Shown here in pieces: positions 42,941 to 52,116 of a stretch of DNA of 64,000 nt. The position numbers and the translations under genes were made by a program. Source of the DNA: a virus; the IMG/VR virus record IMGVR_UViG_3300025168_000074, positions 1-64,000 of that record, one strand, 5' to 3'. Within the stretch, counting starts at the first letter, position 1; each line of letters begins with the position of its first letter. Under the pieces are notes generated by a model. That model made no database searches. It was not told the origin of the DNA and saw only the letters and a program-made list of their open reading frames with translations.

Positions 42941-43528
42941 ATGAAATTTTACGAAAACTACAACCCGGTGGGGCACATTGAAGTCTGGAAACATTTTCCA
43001 GATGGCACACGCGAACTTCACTACGAAGACAAAAATGTTATTTGTAGTGGTATGGGAGCGAACCTCTCTGAGATGTTTGACGCACCTCCAAATACTAATG
43101 TGGAGGAGTATCAATTAACTTATTTTAAGGTTGGTACTGGAGGAAGTACAGCATTACAAGTTTCTACGACAAATGATTTGGGAGCCCCCCTTAATCAAGC
43201 TGATTACGGCGATGGTTTAATCGATGTTGATGTCCATAACTTAGTAGCCAACGGAGCTGTAAATTCCGCTGCTGGAGGAACAACAACCTTCGCAGTAGTC
43301 CCCCACGCATACATCAAGAGAATTACAAATACCAAATGTATGTGGCAGTTGGTGATAGATGAGCAATCCGCTAACGTCGCTACTCCGCTCGATGAAGTAG
43401 GTCTCTTTTGTAAAAATCCCTACCGAACAACCCCTGAGGGTTCACTTCTTTGCGCATACAGGTATTTCACGCCTATTGCGAAAACCGATTCCTTTATTTT
43501 AGTCATACGATGGACTATTGATTTCTAA
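42941..43528 (+). CDS. baseplate/fibre-associated structural protein (195 aa)
   Basis: Begins MKFYENYNPVGHIEVWKHF. The body includes EYQLTYFKVGTGGST and closes with PLDEVGLFCKNP...LLCAYRYFTPIAK...FILVIRWTIDF. The 'EVGLF...AYR-x-F...I-x-W-x-I-x-F' ending is a recurrent fold of phage baseplate and fibre-collar proteins. A TTG codon 9 nt upstream is in frame, but ATG 42941 is preferred because it lies just after the preceding stop. Its stop overlaps the next start (TAATG). Confidence 0.6.
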   Translation: MKFYENYNPVGHIEVWKHFPDGTRELHYEDKNVICSGMGANLSEMFDAPPNTNVEEYQLTYFKVGTGGSTALQVSTTNDLGAPLNQADYGDGLIDVDVHNLVANGAVNSAAGGTTTFAVVPHAYIKRITNTKCMWQLVIDEQSANVATPLDEVGLFCKNPYRTTPEGSLLCAYRYFTPIAKTDSFILVIRWTIDF

Positions 43529-46500
43529 TGGCAAGCTTCAAAACAATTACTAGCGAGGGTGGCAATGGCTACATCCCTCTAAACTGGGCAGCAGATGTCC
43601 CTAAATACGACCCAAGTTCTTTTTATAACTGGGAGCAGGACAATATGCCTCTATGGAACTTAGAGGACCGTACCGACACATTGTATGAAGCTCTAGGCTA
43701 TCCTGGAGGAAATCCACAAGGCGTAACCTTTACATTGTCCGCTGCTGGAAACGTAGACCAAAGCAAAGGCGTCTATGATAACATAGAAGATATTATTGAA
43801 CGGATTCCTAAACGATTAAAATTTCCTGTTCTGATTGAGCTTTGTACTTACGGAAACTTAGGAAAACTAGAACTAGCTAACATTACATGTGAAGGTGATG
43901 GTATTCTAGAGGTTAGAAACCAGGCTTATTTTGAGCATGTGGACGCGTGTGCTTCTGCTACGGTAAATGTAAGTTCGAGTCCTGCTGGTAAAGCTTCTTT
44001 GATTGACCAAGTACAGTCAACTGACGCATCCTCTATTATGATGGATGTTTCCGCTACTCGAGGGGGAGTGAAATTCTTCAACCAAGCAAGCTGGAACTCT
44101 AATGCCCACATCATTACTACTGTAGGTCCTGACACTGACAGACAATTTAGCAATATTTCTGTTCATGTTGCAAGCGGTAATGCCGCCTATGACAATTTAG
44201 GAAACGGAACCAATAACGGGCGCTTTCAATTACACCCTTGGAACGCAATTATGGACCGTTCTATCTCCGCATCGACTGGAGACGCGATGGCGTTTTGGGG
44301 CTCTTCTACAGCGTCGGCTATGCAGGAAACAGCTACATACAATGGGTTGCTTTATAAGCGAGAGGGTGCGATTACAAAAGGACAATCTACGCTCTTTGGG
44401 TATGGAAACTGGTTTAGTGCCGTCTCTCTTAAAGACTGTCAAGGCACTATCGTTCTCCGTAATATTTTAACGGACGGTTCCACAGGTGCCAATGATGCCG
44501 AAGGAGGTACAGGCGCTGCACACCTCGCAAATACCGGGTTTGATATAGAAAACTCAGAGGTAATACTAGATAATACAGCTGCCATGTTTGCTGTAGAATC
44601 AGGGTATAGTGCCAAAAACTCTAGAATTAAGATTACAGGACATTGTGTTGGGTGGAGAAATTACACAAAAACTTCTATAACAGATACCTCCCGTCTTCAA
44701 GACGGTACAGGCTTTATAGGTTTAAACTCTGATATTCAATGGGATGAAACTGCTTATACTGATAGCCGAAAATATTTAAATTATTTTGGTAAGTCTAATC
44801 GAGGTATGGATTTACGAAACTGTACAGTCCGTGGAGGTATTGCCTGGGATACATCCCTCCCTCTTACCGCCCAAACTTCTGCACTTCCAAACGCAGGCTC
44901 TCAGCAAAAACCTAGTCCAGGACATGCAAGTCCTCGGGGAATGAGTTTAGTTGAAGTTTCTGGCGTAGGAGGAGATACTCTTACAACCACTATTAACGTT
45001 GCAAACTGTAATGGAGATGGTATTTATTTAGAAGGAACAGACTTTGAATTCAAGGGACGACTTAATAGTTTCTTGAATGTAGGTAATGGTCTTTATGCCA
45101 GTCGTAGCCAGGTCAGAGTTCCTCAGATTACTTCTAATAATAATTCCGAGTACGGTATCCATTTAGAAAGCTCTAATTTCACATACGGCTTTAACTTGGA
45201 TACATTATACCAACGACCTGATTTCTATGGGGACTTAGTAATGTATACAAAAAACTTTGCTGGCACATCCCTTAATACGGCGCTTCGCATCCGAAATAGA
45301 GCCAATTTCCACGTTGACAGTAATAACCAAAATATTTTAGCAAGTAAAAACTCTACGTTAACCGCCTTTTCTATGAATAATATTCCTAAGTACTTCGGTA
45401 GATGGGGAGGGTGTGATTGGACCAATGACAGCAAATACGGAACGGCTTACGATTATGGGGCTTTTGTTCTAGCGTTGCCAGCTACGCACTTCGGCGCCAC
45501 CCCGTTCCGTATCCAAAACAAACCAGGTATTATCGCCACTAACAACTCTACCGCAGAAATAGTTAACTCTGTTTATACAGTAGACTCCATAGATGCAGGT
45601 AAAGGTCGTGTAGGTATAGCCTCTAATGGGTCAACAATAGCTTTTCGCGGAACATCGGGATGCACAACAACTCATAACTATTACCCTGTAAACAACGTAG
45701 CACGACAGTTTAGAAGTTGGATTAGTAACGGCGTTATGGCTACTGATAATGCAGTAGTTGAACTGACAGGACCTACTAAATCCTCTCGATTTGGCGTACC
45801 TTTTTTAGCAGAGGATAGCTCACAGCTACTAGTAAAACCACCTACTTTGGAAGGCACAGACAATATTCTAGATGTTTCAGGATACACCCTCCTCAACAAC
45901 CTGGATAATCTTCAGTCATCCTCTAACCATACTATGTTACATGTGCACTCTACGCGGGCATGTATGGTCGCAAATAAAAATTCTGGAATTCAGTTTTATG
46001 GTTTAGGAGGCAAGCCGGTAGGTGACCCCGCTGGCGCTAACGCCGTAGACTCTGTAGACGTTCTCGCTACTGATTATGCAAGTACGTACCTTCAAGATGC
46101 CAACAATCAATTTGTTATGTGTACATCTGGGGGACACGTTAAGTTTTACCCGAATGGATTTACGAGTGGTACAGGCGCGATGAGCGAAGTAAGTTTGAAT
46201 TCAGTAGGAAGACCTTTAGACCCTTTCAAAAATTATATCCTTCCAGACGGAGAACATGATGCTGGCACCACAGGTGGTATGTGTCTACGGGCGGTAGGAG
46301 ATAGTTATGTTGATGCAAACCTTGTAAATTGGCATCACTATACTCTCCCTTACCATGTTTCTGGCGCCTTTTATAATCTAAATGGTACTGGTTGTGGAAG
46401 CGGTATTGACCTCGGAGGAAATACTGGCGACGACAACGAAACAGTACCTCCTCCAGGTTCTATCGAAGAAGTTCCTTCGAGTCCCGCACCAGTCCCCGTC

Positions 46501-47739
46501 GGTGGAGACATCGATGGAGGGTATACTGGAGAGACCGAAGGGGACTGGATAACAGGACGCTTACATGACGGTCCGACCACAAGCAAACTTGGGGGGACGG
46601 ACTCTAGATGGAATGGTCTTTACAGTCCTGTAAACCCAAACACCAATAACGCTTTGTTAACCGCTGCCTTTGGCGGAACAACAAATCCAGGCTCACCGGC
46701 ATGTATAGGTGATGAGCGAGAAGATGGGTTTAGGTTAGGCACTTATGGCTGGTCCGCTGGAGATGTCAAAGCCCAAAATAACATTGACCTTATGGGGGAT
46801 TTGGGTTGTATGGGTAGTCGCATCCACATCTGGAATATAGCTGATACCTCAAGGATACATGCTGCTAACTGTTTAATTAACAATGCTGACCCTGAAACTT
46901 ACTGTCTAGGAGACACACAAAGTAGCCCACCGGTAACCCTCACCGCCAACTACCACGGACCTTTTGGCAAGTGGTGGAATGGAGTGTCCCTAGATTATTA
47001 TGGTCGAGGAGGTCGCCGAAGCACTTATGGCGCTCTTGGAAACTCCTACTATAACGCAGGTATTTACAGATTAATGCTTTCAACTAGAGGAGACTTAAAG
47101 AGTTACTATGATGTAAGTACATTAAGTGGGACGATTCAAAACTCTGCAGGCGATGGTTCTTATCGAGGAAGCGCTGATTTAGGTGGTTCTTTTGTTGACC
47201 AGATAAATGGGCAAGGTTATACTCACTGGACACAAAATGTTCGCACTTTAGCCAACTCCGACCAACTCCGTAAAGTAGGAACCGACTCCGATTATATCGA
47301 AGGACTTTACCAAACATCAGGTGCCTTACGTGTGTTCGGCTGGGGTCATCCTAGCAATTTGGCTGATAGAGGTGTTGCGACTATGCAAAGCCGACTAGGT
47401 GGGTTCAGTTCTTATAACGTAGTATCTGGTGACGCTAACGCAGGTTATGCAGGTGACCCTGATAAGAGTTGGATTTATACGACGGCTGAACCTGAATTCC
47501 CTTTACCGCCTATCAATATGGATTGGCAAGGGTATATGAGAAATTGGTTGGACCAAACCGCCTCCAATGTTTGGCAGAACGCTAAACATATGTCCGAAGA
47601 TAAAGTTAACGCGATATCCATTTACAGGTCCCACCAATCCGGCGCAGCTGGAGGAGAGGGGCGCGACGCAGGACCCACGTACACTTACGGAGTAGGAGTT
47701 CGCTCCCTCAACTTATTCGACATGGATAGATTACTATAA
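43528..47739 (+). CDS. large tail-fibre/beta-helix protein (1403 aa)
   Basis: The N-terminal module (about 25-52, KYDPSSFYNWEQDNMPLWNLEDR) resembles that of the next gene and probably docks to the baseplate. Residues ~120-900 are repetitive, Asn/Gly/Ser-rich with IELCTYGNLGKLELANITCEGDG- and NGDGIYLEGTDFEFKG-type turns, suggesting a right-handed beta-helix. A Pro-rich linker follows at about 975-1000 (PPPGSIEEVPSSPAPVPVGG), then a Trp/Tyr-rich C-terminal domain. Likely a host-binding fibre or depolymerase-like protein; no catalytic residues can be assigned. Confidence 0.6.
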   Translation: MASFKTITSEGGNGYIPLNWAADVPKYDPSSFYNWEQDNMPLWNLEDRTDTLYEALGYPGGNPQGVTFTLSAAGNVDQSKGVYDNIEDIIERIPKRLKFPVLIELCTYGNLGKLELANITCEGDGILEVRNQAYFEHVDACASATVNVSSSPAGKASLIDQVQSTDASSIMMDVSATRGGVKFFNQASWNSNAHIITTVGPDTDRQFSNISVHVASGNAAYDNLGNGTNNGRFQLHPWNAIMDRSISASTGDAMAFWGSSTASAMQETATYNGLLYKREGAITKGQSTLFGYGNWFSAVSLKDCQGTIVLRNILTDGSTGANDAEGGTGAAHLANTGFDIENSEVILDNTAAMFAVESGYSAKNSRIKITGHCVGWRNYTKTSITDTSRLQDGTGFIGLNSDIQWDETAYTDSRKYLNYFGKSNRGMDLRNCTVRGGIAWDTSLPLTAQTSALPNAGSQQKPSPGHASPRGMSLVEVSGVGGDTLTTTINVANCNGDGIYLEGTDFEFKGRLNSFLNVGNGLYASRSQVRVPQITSNNNSEYGIHLESSNFTYGFNLDTLYQRPDFYGDLVMYTKNFAGTSLNTALRIRNRANFHVDSNNQNILASKNSTLTAFSMNNIPKYFGRWGGCDWTNDSKYGTAYDYGAFVLALPATHFGATPFRIQNKPGIIATNNSTAEIVNSVYTVDSIDAGKGRVGIASNGSTIAFRGTSGCTTTHNYYPVNNVARQFRSWISNGVMATDNAVVELTGPTKSSRFGVPFLAEDSSQLLVKPPTLEGTDNILDVSGYTLLNNLDNLQSSSNHTMLHVHSTRACMVANKNSGIQFYGLGGKPVGDPAGANAVDSVDVLATDYASTYLQDANNQFVMCTSGGHVKFYPNGFTSGTGAMSEVSLNSVGRPLDPFKNYILPDGEHDAGTTGGMCLRAVGDSYVDANLVNWHHYTLPYHVSGAFYNLNGTGCGSGIDLGGNTGDDNETVPPPGSIEEVPSSPAPVPVGGDIDGGYTGETEGDWITGRLHDGPTTSKLGGTDSRWNGLYSPVNPNTNNALLTAAFGGTTNPGSPACIGDEREDGFRLGTYGWSAGDVKAQNNIDLMGDLGCMGSRIHIWNIADTSRIHAANCLINNADPETYCLGDTQSSPPVTLTANYHGPFGKWWNGVSLDYYGRGGRRSTYGALGNSYYNAGIYRLMLSTRGDLKSYYDVSTLSGTIQNSAGDGSYRGSADLGGSFVDQINGQGYTHWTQNVRTLANSDQLRKVGTDSDYIEGLYQTSGALRVFGWGHPSNLADRGVATMQSRLGGFSSYNVVSGDANAGYAGDPDKSWIYTTAEPEFPLPPINMDWQGYMRNWLDQTASNVWQNAKHMSEDKVNAISIYRSHQSGAAGGEGRDAGPTYTYGVGVRSLNLFDMDRLL

Positions 47740-49436
47740 TGGCACGCATCTCAGAAGACATCAGATTTTATTTACCGTCAGACCCTTATTACTACAAGGT
47801 CGACAATTTACCCCTTCAAGACTTGTTGAAGAATGACAGACGTTTGCAAACTCAAATCGATGAGTTGCAGCAAGCGGACGTAGGCGTTACTGTTAATCGA
47901 AACGGTATCCTTGAGCTAAAGCCTTTTATTAATAATGCTATTCCAGGCACGATTTCTGTTAACCCTGGAAACTTTATAGGGCGTGTACAAAGAAGTTCTA
48001 ACGGTGACGGGGTTCAAGGCTCTACTTTGGAAAGTGTTTATAATGGCACCGAAGGAATAGGCAACCCTCCTACAATGCAAGACCCAGAAGGGGGTACAGG
48101 TGATTGGAAATACAACACAGGAAATCCTCCCAACAACCAACCCGCACCCGGCGAATCACGCAGCCCTGGCTACTCAGTAGGACGTACAGCTGTCTTCAAT
48201 TTCCCTGGAGGAAATATTAGTATTGACGGTTTTAATACAGGAGACTTCCAGTCCGTTCAATTGGGTGATGTAACTGACGCTCCTGCAGGTCGTATTGACG
48301 TAGTAGGTATTACTACTGTAAACGGAGCTCAAGATGACCCATTCATTCCTGGAAATGCCGATGAATTAAATGTTGCAATTGGAAACGGGCAATGCAAACT
48401 AGCAGTAGTAAAAGGTGCTGGGTTGGTAAGTACTGCTGGAAACGGACCAAGGGACGACCAGAACCGCGAAGTAGGTATAACTATCGGGGAAAGGTATCAG
48501 ACCATTGGTCAACCTAACGACGAGATTAACACTACAGCAAAAAATCCAGACGGAACTCTTACTAACGACCCTCGCGTAGGAACTTACCCTATGCCAGACG
48601 ACGTCGTAAATATTTGTTTTTCTAGAGCCGATATCCGCAATGACCTCGAAGAGAATACTTTGAAATCCTGGGCAGAGCGAAATCGCAATGCCTCTTTCTT
48701 CCTACCAATAGCATACGTGTTTGTTAACGACACTTACACTCTAAACAACCCAATCCCTCAAAATTGGTTATATGATATCCGCCCGTTCTTCCGGACAGCT
48801 GAACTAACTTTAAATGAGCGACAATCATTAGCGGCTTCTGTAAACCCTAGCGTTACGAATCCTGTGGTTACCGCTTCTTACCAAGAAACACGTTTCGGCG
48901 AGGAAGTTGATAGGACTAATGGATTAGCCAGCATACAACAACAAATTAATGTATTTAAAACACAGGTAGCGGATGTGTTTAATGGTATGGAGGGCAATGC
49001 CATAACTACGATGTCGAACACTGTGATTAATGGTGGCTTCGGCATTGTTAGCAATACCAAAATCGGCGCGGCGACCTACGGTGTGCCTGCTGAAGCAACT
49101 CATGTTATATTGTGGGGAAGCGTCATTGGCGGCGGAGAACCAACTGGCTCGAGTGGTGGTAGAACCTCCCGCCCGACGCTTACAGTACAGGGGCAAGACG
49201 GCAGTTTTCTCCTCGCTACAGCTGTTGGCAACGATGAGGATGGTGACCTGTCGCAAGACAGCGGTATGATTATCTTAAAGCTGTATCCTGGAGAACCAGC
49301 ATCAATAGGGGGCTACTTCTACTACCGAGGAGCAGGCGGATACACTACTGAAACCCGCTCACTATCTCTTAGGGGGTATATATTGCCGACCTCAATGCAA
49401 GTTTCCTTCCCAGCTCCGTCAGATACAACGCAATAA
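47739..49436 (+). CDS. baseplate-anchored structural protein (565 aa)
   Basis: N-terminus has PSDPYYYKVDNLPLQDLLKNDRRLQTQIDELQ in parts, a docking motif shared with its neighbour and with marine T4-like baseplate proteins. The middle is Gly/Asn/Pro-rich. The C-terminal ~140 residues form a beta domain (ATHVILWGSVIGGG, MIILKLYPGEPASIGGYFYYRG) reminiscent of fibre tips. Start overlaps the preceding stop (TAATG). It is the last gene of the 30-kb tail operon. Confidence 0.6.
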   Translation: MARISEDIRFYLPSDPYYYKVDNLPLQDLLKNDRRLQTQIDELQQADVGVTVNRNGILELKPFINNAIPGTISVNPGNFIGRVQRSSNGDGVQGSTLESVYNGTEGIGNPPTMQDPEGGTGDWKYNTGNPPNNQPAPGESRSPGYSVGRTAVFNFPGGNISIDGFNTGDFQSVQLGDVTDAPAGRIDVVGITTVNGAQDDPFIPGNADELNVAIGNGQCKLAVVKGAGLVSTAGNGPRDDQNREVGITIGERYQTIGQPNDEINTTAKNPDGTLTNDPRVGTYPMPDDVVNICFSRADIRNDLEENTLKSWAERNRNASFFLPIAYVFVNDTYTLNNPIPQNWLYDIRPFFRTAELTLNERQSLAASVNPSVTNPVVTASYQETRFGEEVDRTNGLASIQQQINVFKTQVADVFNGMEGNAITTMSNTVINGGFGIVSNTKIGAATYGVPAEATHVILWGSVIGGGEPTGSSGGRTSRPTLTVQGQDGSFLLATAVGNDEDGDLSQDSGMIILKLYPGEPASIGGYFYYRGAGGYTTETRSLSLRGYILPTSMQVSFPAPSDTTQ

Positions 49437-49459
49437 TAATTTAATTAATTTTTTAAAAC

Positions 49460-49470
49460 CTATATAATAG
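49460..49470 (+). promoter_or_regulatory. promoter box CTATATAATAG
   Basis: The same 11-mer as at 8947 and (inverted) 7925. TATAAT is 5-6 nt before ATG 49474, so the transcript of the small membrane-protein pair is expected to be leaderless. Confidence 0.55.
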
Positions 49471-49473
49471 ACT

Positions 49474-49692
49474 ATGTGGAAAACCATCTTAAATAATATC
49501 AATACTCTCATCTTAGCAAACTGGAAAACTCTTTTCACGTTTGTACTGGGAGCTCTCGCAGGCTTATTCCTGCTTTCATGCGCTATGACCAACAAAATCG
49601 TTGACGGAACTCAAGAGGTTCTAACTGACGCGGTTGATTATGTGGTCGAAAAGACAGCGGGCGACGACGAGGAAACTCCAGACGCTGAATGA
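49474..49692 (+). CDS. 72-aa membrane/lipoprotein-like protein
   Basis: One hydrophobic segment (about 19-38, LFTFVLGALAGLFLLSCAM) followed by an acidic helical tail ending DDEETPDAE. LFLLSC could be a lipobox, but the preceding 18-residue amphipathic stretch is unusual for a signal peptide. A membrane-anchored topology with the tail in the periplasm or cytoplasm is equally possible. It overlaps the next gene as ATGA. A lysis role (holin or spanin component) is possible from the pairing but unproven. Confidence 0.6.
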   Translation: MWKTILNNINTLILANWKTLFTFVLGALAGLFLLSCAMTNKIVDGTQEVLTDAVDYVVEKTAGDDEETPDAE

Positions 49693-50153
49693 AACTTTTA
49701 ATAAGCATTCTGCTGCTAACCTCTAGCTGTTCAACATTAGCCCCCATCTTTGGAGGCGCGGCTGGAGCAGCAGCAGGAAGTTTGGGTGGACCAGCAACCG
49801 CTGCTTTAGGTGGTGGCGCTGGTGTAGCCGTTGCTCAAATGGCGTACCCTAGTAACGATGCGCCCGTAAGTGATGCTGTAGCATTAGCTGCTGCCAACTC
49901 AGGCAAGCCCGCACCAGGAACTACAGCAAGCACTATCTACGAAACAAAAAGTTTAATTTTTCAGCTCGGATGGTGGTACGCAGCAATCTTCGTACTTGTA
50001 CCTTTGGTAACTAAGCGAGGTAGAAAATGGGTTAAGAAGTTTTCCGACCTAGGAAACACCGTATCTCAGAAAGATATTGATGCTCGTGATGAAGAGCAAG
50101 ATGTACGTCTAGCACAGATTGAAGAAATGCTAGAGAAAAATAACGTCTCTTAA
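49689..50153 (+). CDS. 154-aa lipoprotein-like Gly-zipper protein
   Basis: Signal sequence MKLLISILLLTSSCS with Cys14 as a possible lipidation site. Then a Gly/Ala-zipper segment at about 21-50 (FGGAAGAAAGSLGG, AALGGGAGVAVAQM), a linker, a second membrane helix at about 96-112 (WWYAAIFVLVPLV), and a basic-acidic helical C-terminus. A lipid anchor, a membrane-inserting zipper and a further helix together would suit an envelope-spanning lysis or injection protein. No family recognised. Confidence 0.6.
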   Translation: MKLLISILLLTSSCSTLAPIFGGAAGAAAGSLGGPATAALGGGAGVAVAQMAYPSNDAPVSDAVALAAANSGKPAPGTTASTIYETKSLIFQLGWWYAAIFVLVPLVTKRGRKWVKKFSDLGNTVSQKDIDARDEEQDVRLAQIEEMLEKNNVS

Positions 50154-50176
50154 AGGATAACTTAACTAGATATAAC

Positions 50177-50199
50177 AGAGGAAACAAGATGTAACCTCT
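50177..50199 (+). promoter_or_regulatory. small hairpin ahead of repeat-protein gene
   Basis: AGAGG (50177-50181) can pair with CCTCT (50195-50199), covering the only Shine-Dalgarno-like sequence (GAGGA) before ATG 50208. It might lower translation of this gene. The stem is short, so this is tentative. Confidence 0.3.
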
Positions 50200-50207
50200 T
50201 TGTACTC

Positions 50208-50954
50208 ATGAAATACTTAATAAACGAAACAAATTCTTGCGGTATGCGCTCTTTAGATGACGCTTTTCGCAACACTCTTCTTGAATCTTTGGGTTACTCT
50301 ATACCCGTCACTGACCTAGAAGCAACCGCAGCACCAGCTGAAGAAGTAGACTCTAACGAATACGTACAGCAAGATGCACCAGCTCTTTACGAGTGGGATA
50401 GCTCTGTCTTTGCTATGAGTGATGAAGTGTTTGAAATCGAAGGTGACCTGTTTGTATTAGCAGAAGAACTAGACGATGATACTACAGCTCAACTGGACGA
50501 GTCTCACGCTGACCTTTTCATTAACGATGTTACCTTTGATAGTGCTGAGCACTCACTAGGTGATGTTTACGAGATGGACGGTAAGACTTACATCAAACTC
50601 TCTGAAGGCAAGAAGAAAGGCGATAAGTCTGCTGACAAGAAAGACGACGATGATAAAGGCGACTTCGAAACTGGTGAACGTAAAGGCGACAAGTCTAACC
50701 AAAAGTCTAAGAAAGGCGATAAAGGTGACTTCGAAACTGGTGAACGTAAAGGCGACAAGTCTAACCAAAAGTCTAAGAAAGGCGATAAAGGTGACTTCGA
50801 AACTGGCGAACGCAAAGGCGACAAGTCTAAAACTAAGCCAGGCAAGCTAGACTTCATGAAGAAGAAGCTGAAAGAGGATGACGAAGACAGAGAGCCTACT
50901 AAAGCTGAGCTGGACAAGATAGCAAAAGAAGAAGAAGCGGGCACCGCGTATTAG
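50208..50954 (+). CDS. acidic/charged repeat protein, head cassette (248 aa)
   Basis: The N-terminal ~145 residues are acidic and look folded (DEVFEIEGDLFVLAEELDDD, LGDVYEMDGKTYIKLSEGK). Then come nearly three copies of a 22-residue unit, KGDFETGERKGDKSNQKSKK-GD (150-215), and a charged tail. It is located directly before the prohead protease cassette, the place of core proteins gp67/gp68 in T4, so an internal core or scaffold component is likely. It has no sequence-level match to those that I can see. Confidence 0.6.
   Translation: MKYLINETNSCGMRSLDDAFRNTLLESLGYSIPVTDLEATAAPAEEVDSNEYVQQDAPALYEWDSSVFAMSDEVFEIEGDLFVLAEELDDDTTAQLDESHADLFINDVTFDSAEHSLGDVYEMDGKTYIKLSEGKKKGDKSADKKDDDDKGDFETGERKGDKSNQKSKKGDKGDFETGERKGDKSNQKSKKGDKGDFETGERKGDKSKTKPGKLDFMKKKLKEDDEDREPTKAELDKIAKEEEAGTAY
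50655..50830 (+). repeat. 66-bp in-frame tandem repeat, 2.7 copies
   Basis: Copies begin at 50655, 50721 and 50787 and differ by only a few silent changes (for example GGCGAC to GGTGAC), so the array expanded recently. It encodes the 22-residue KGDFETGERK unit. Confidence 0.9.
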
Positions 50955-50957
50955 TAA

Positions 50958-51455
50958 ATGACTAAATCCATGGCGCAAATGGCTGATGAGATTCTTGGTG
51001 GAGCCTTAACTGACACCACCAAGAATCCATATGACCCTAACACAGGTCACCAAGCACATATGCCAGCGATGAACCCTGAAGATACTTTAGTGGAAATGTC
51101 CGATGCACAGAGACATAGTTTCCTAAAAGGCATCCCAGGTATTGAAGTACAAGAACTAAAAGAGGAGGTTATCCGTGAAGCTGTAGTAGAAGCTCCGAAA
51201 ACCTCTCCCGTCTCAGTAACTCCTGAAGAGGTAGATACTTTAAACGAAGCATTGCGAATCATTCAAAAAATTCAAGAAGCTACAACAGTCGGTAACATCG
51301 GTGTTAACTTCGCTGGAAGCGAAAAAGGTTTAGACCCTAAAAAAGCAGAAGTGCCGGGCAATACCAACGTATCCAAAGCTCCTAAGAAAAGGGAGAAAAA
51401 AACAAAAACAAAACCAAAATCACACTCTGATTTTCTAGCATACTTAAAAGCATAA
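50958..51455 (+). CDS. small head protein with prohead-protease site (165 aa)
   Basis: Helical acidic N-terminal two-thirds, then IQE|ATTVGNIG at 105-115 and a Lys-rich C-terminus (KAPKKREKKTKTKPKSHSD). The ATTVGNxG sequence following an [LI]xE site is nearly the same as at the mature N-terminus of the major capsid protein in this genome. Cleavage would release a basic ~58-residue peptide, as with T4 internal core peptides. Probable core protein. Coupled to gp21 by TAATG. Confidence 0.65.
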   Translation: MTKSMAQMADEILGGALTDTTKNPYDPNTGHQAHMPAMNPEDTLVEMSDAQRHSFLKGIPGIEVQELKEEVIREAVVEAPKTSPVSVTPEEVDTLNEALRIIQKIQEATTVGNIGVNFAGSEKGLDPKKAEVPGNTNVSKAPKKREKKTKTKPKSHSDFLAYLKA

Positions 51456-52060
51456 TGTTACTACGCGACTTCAACGATTTTCAACCCCTACAAATCCTTA
51501 GCGAGGCTAAAGGAAAAAGCAAGACTATGAAAGTACGTGGTATCTTTAGCGAAGCTGAACGTAAGAATGGGAACGGTCGCATTTACCCAACGCAGTTGTT
51601 AGAGCGAGAAGTACAAAAGCTTCAACCTATGTTAGACGAGCGCCGCCTATGCGGTGAGCTTGACCACCCAAATGATGAAGTGGTTCACCTATCTAACGTC
51701 TCACACATCATCACCGATTTAAAAATGGAAGGCAAGAATTTAATCGGCGAAGCGGAATTTTTAGACACACCATCAGGACGTATCCTCCAAGAGCTAATCA
51801 AGGCAGGAGTTCGTATTGGTATTTCTTCACGCGCTACAGGTAGCGTAGAACACGACATGAAAGAAGATGCTTACATGGTTCAAGATAATCTACGTATGAT
51901 TACTTGGGACATGGTAGCTGACCCATCATGCCAAAACGCCTTCCCATCTCTCGTGGAACACAAACAGTTAATGGAGAATCAACGCTCCCTTGATGATTAC
52001 CACAACAATCTAGAATCGGAAAGGATTTACTTAACTGCCTTAAAGCAAGTTTTAAAGTAA
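51455..52060 (+). CDS. 21: prohead core protease gp21
   Basis: 201-aa serine protease of the herpesvirus-assemblin-like fold that matures the T4-type prohead. Conserved: VRGIFSEAERKNGNGRIYP, LCGELDHPNDEVVHLSNVSH with H71, GEAEFLDTPSGR, and VRIGISSRATGS with the nucleophile at S124/S125. Its own N-terminus has ILSE|A (15-18), fitting self-cleavage. T4 gp21 is 212 aa. Confidence 0.93.
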   Translation: MLLRDFNDFQPLQILSEAKGKSKTMKVRGIFSEAERKNGNGRIYPTQLLEREVQKLQPMLDERRLCGELDHPNDEVVHLSNVSHIITDLKMEGKNLIGEAEFLDTPSGRILQELIKAGVRIGISSRATGSVEHDMKEDAYMVQDNLRMITWDMVADPSCQNAFPSLVEHKQLMENQRSLDDYHNNLESERIYLTALKQVLK

Positions 52061-52116
52061 AAAAAACACTCTTTTTTCCCTAAACCTAGTAGATATAAAC
52101 AGTAGGAAATATTTTC

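Noticed and set aside
50655-50830. CRISPR-like repeat array
   Set aside because: Contiguous in-frame 66-bp repeats without spacers, inside a coding sequence.
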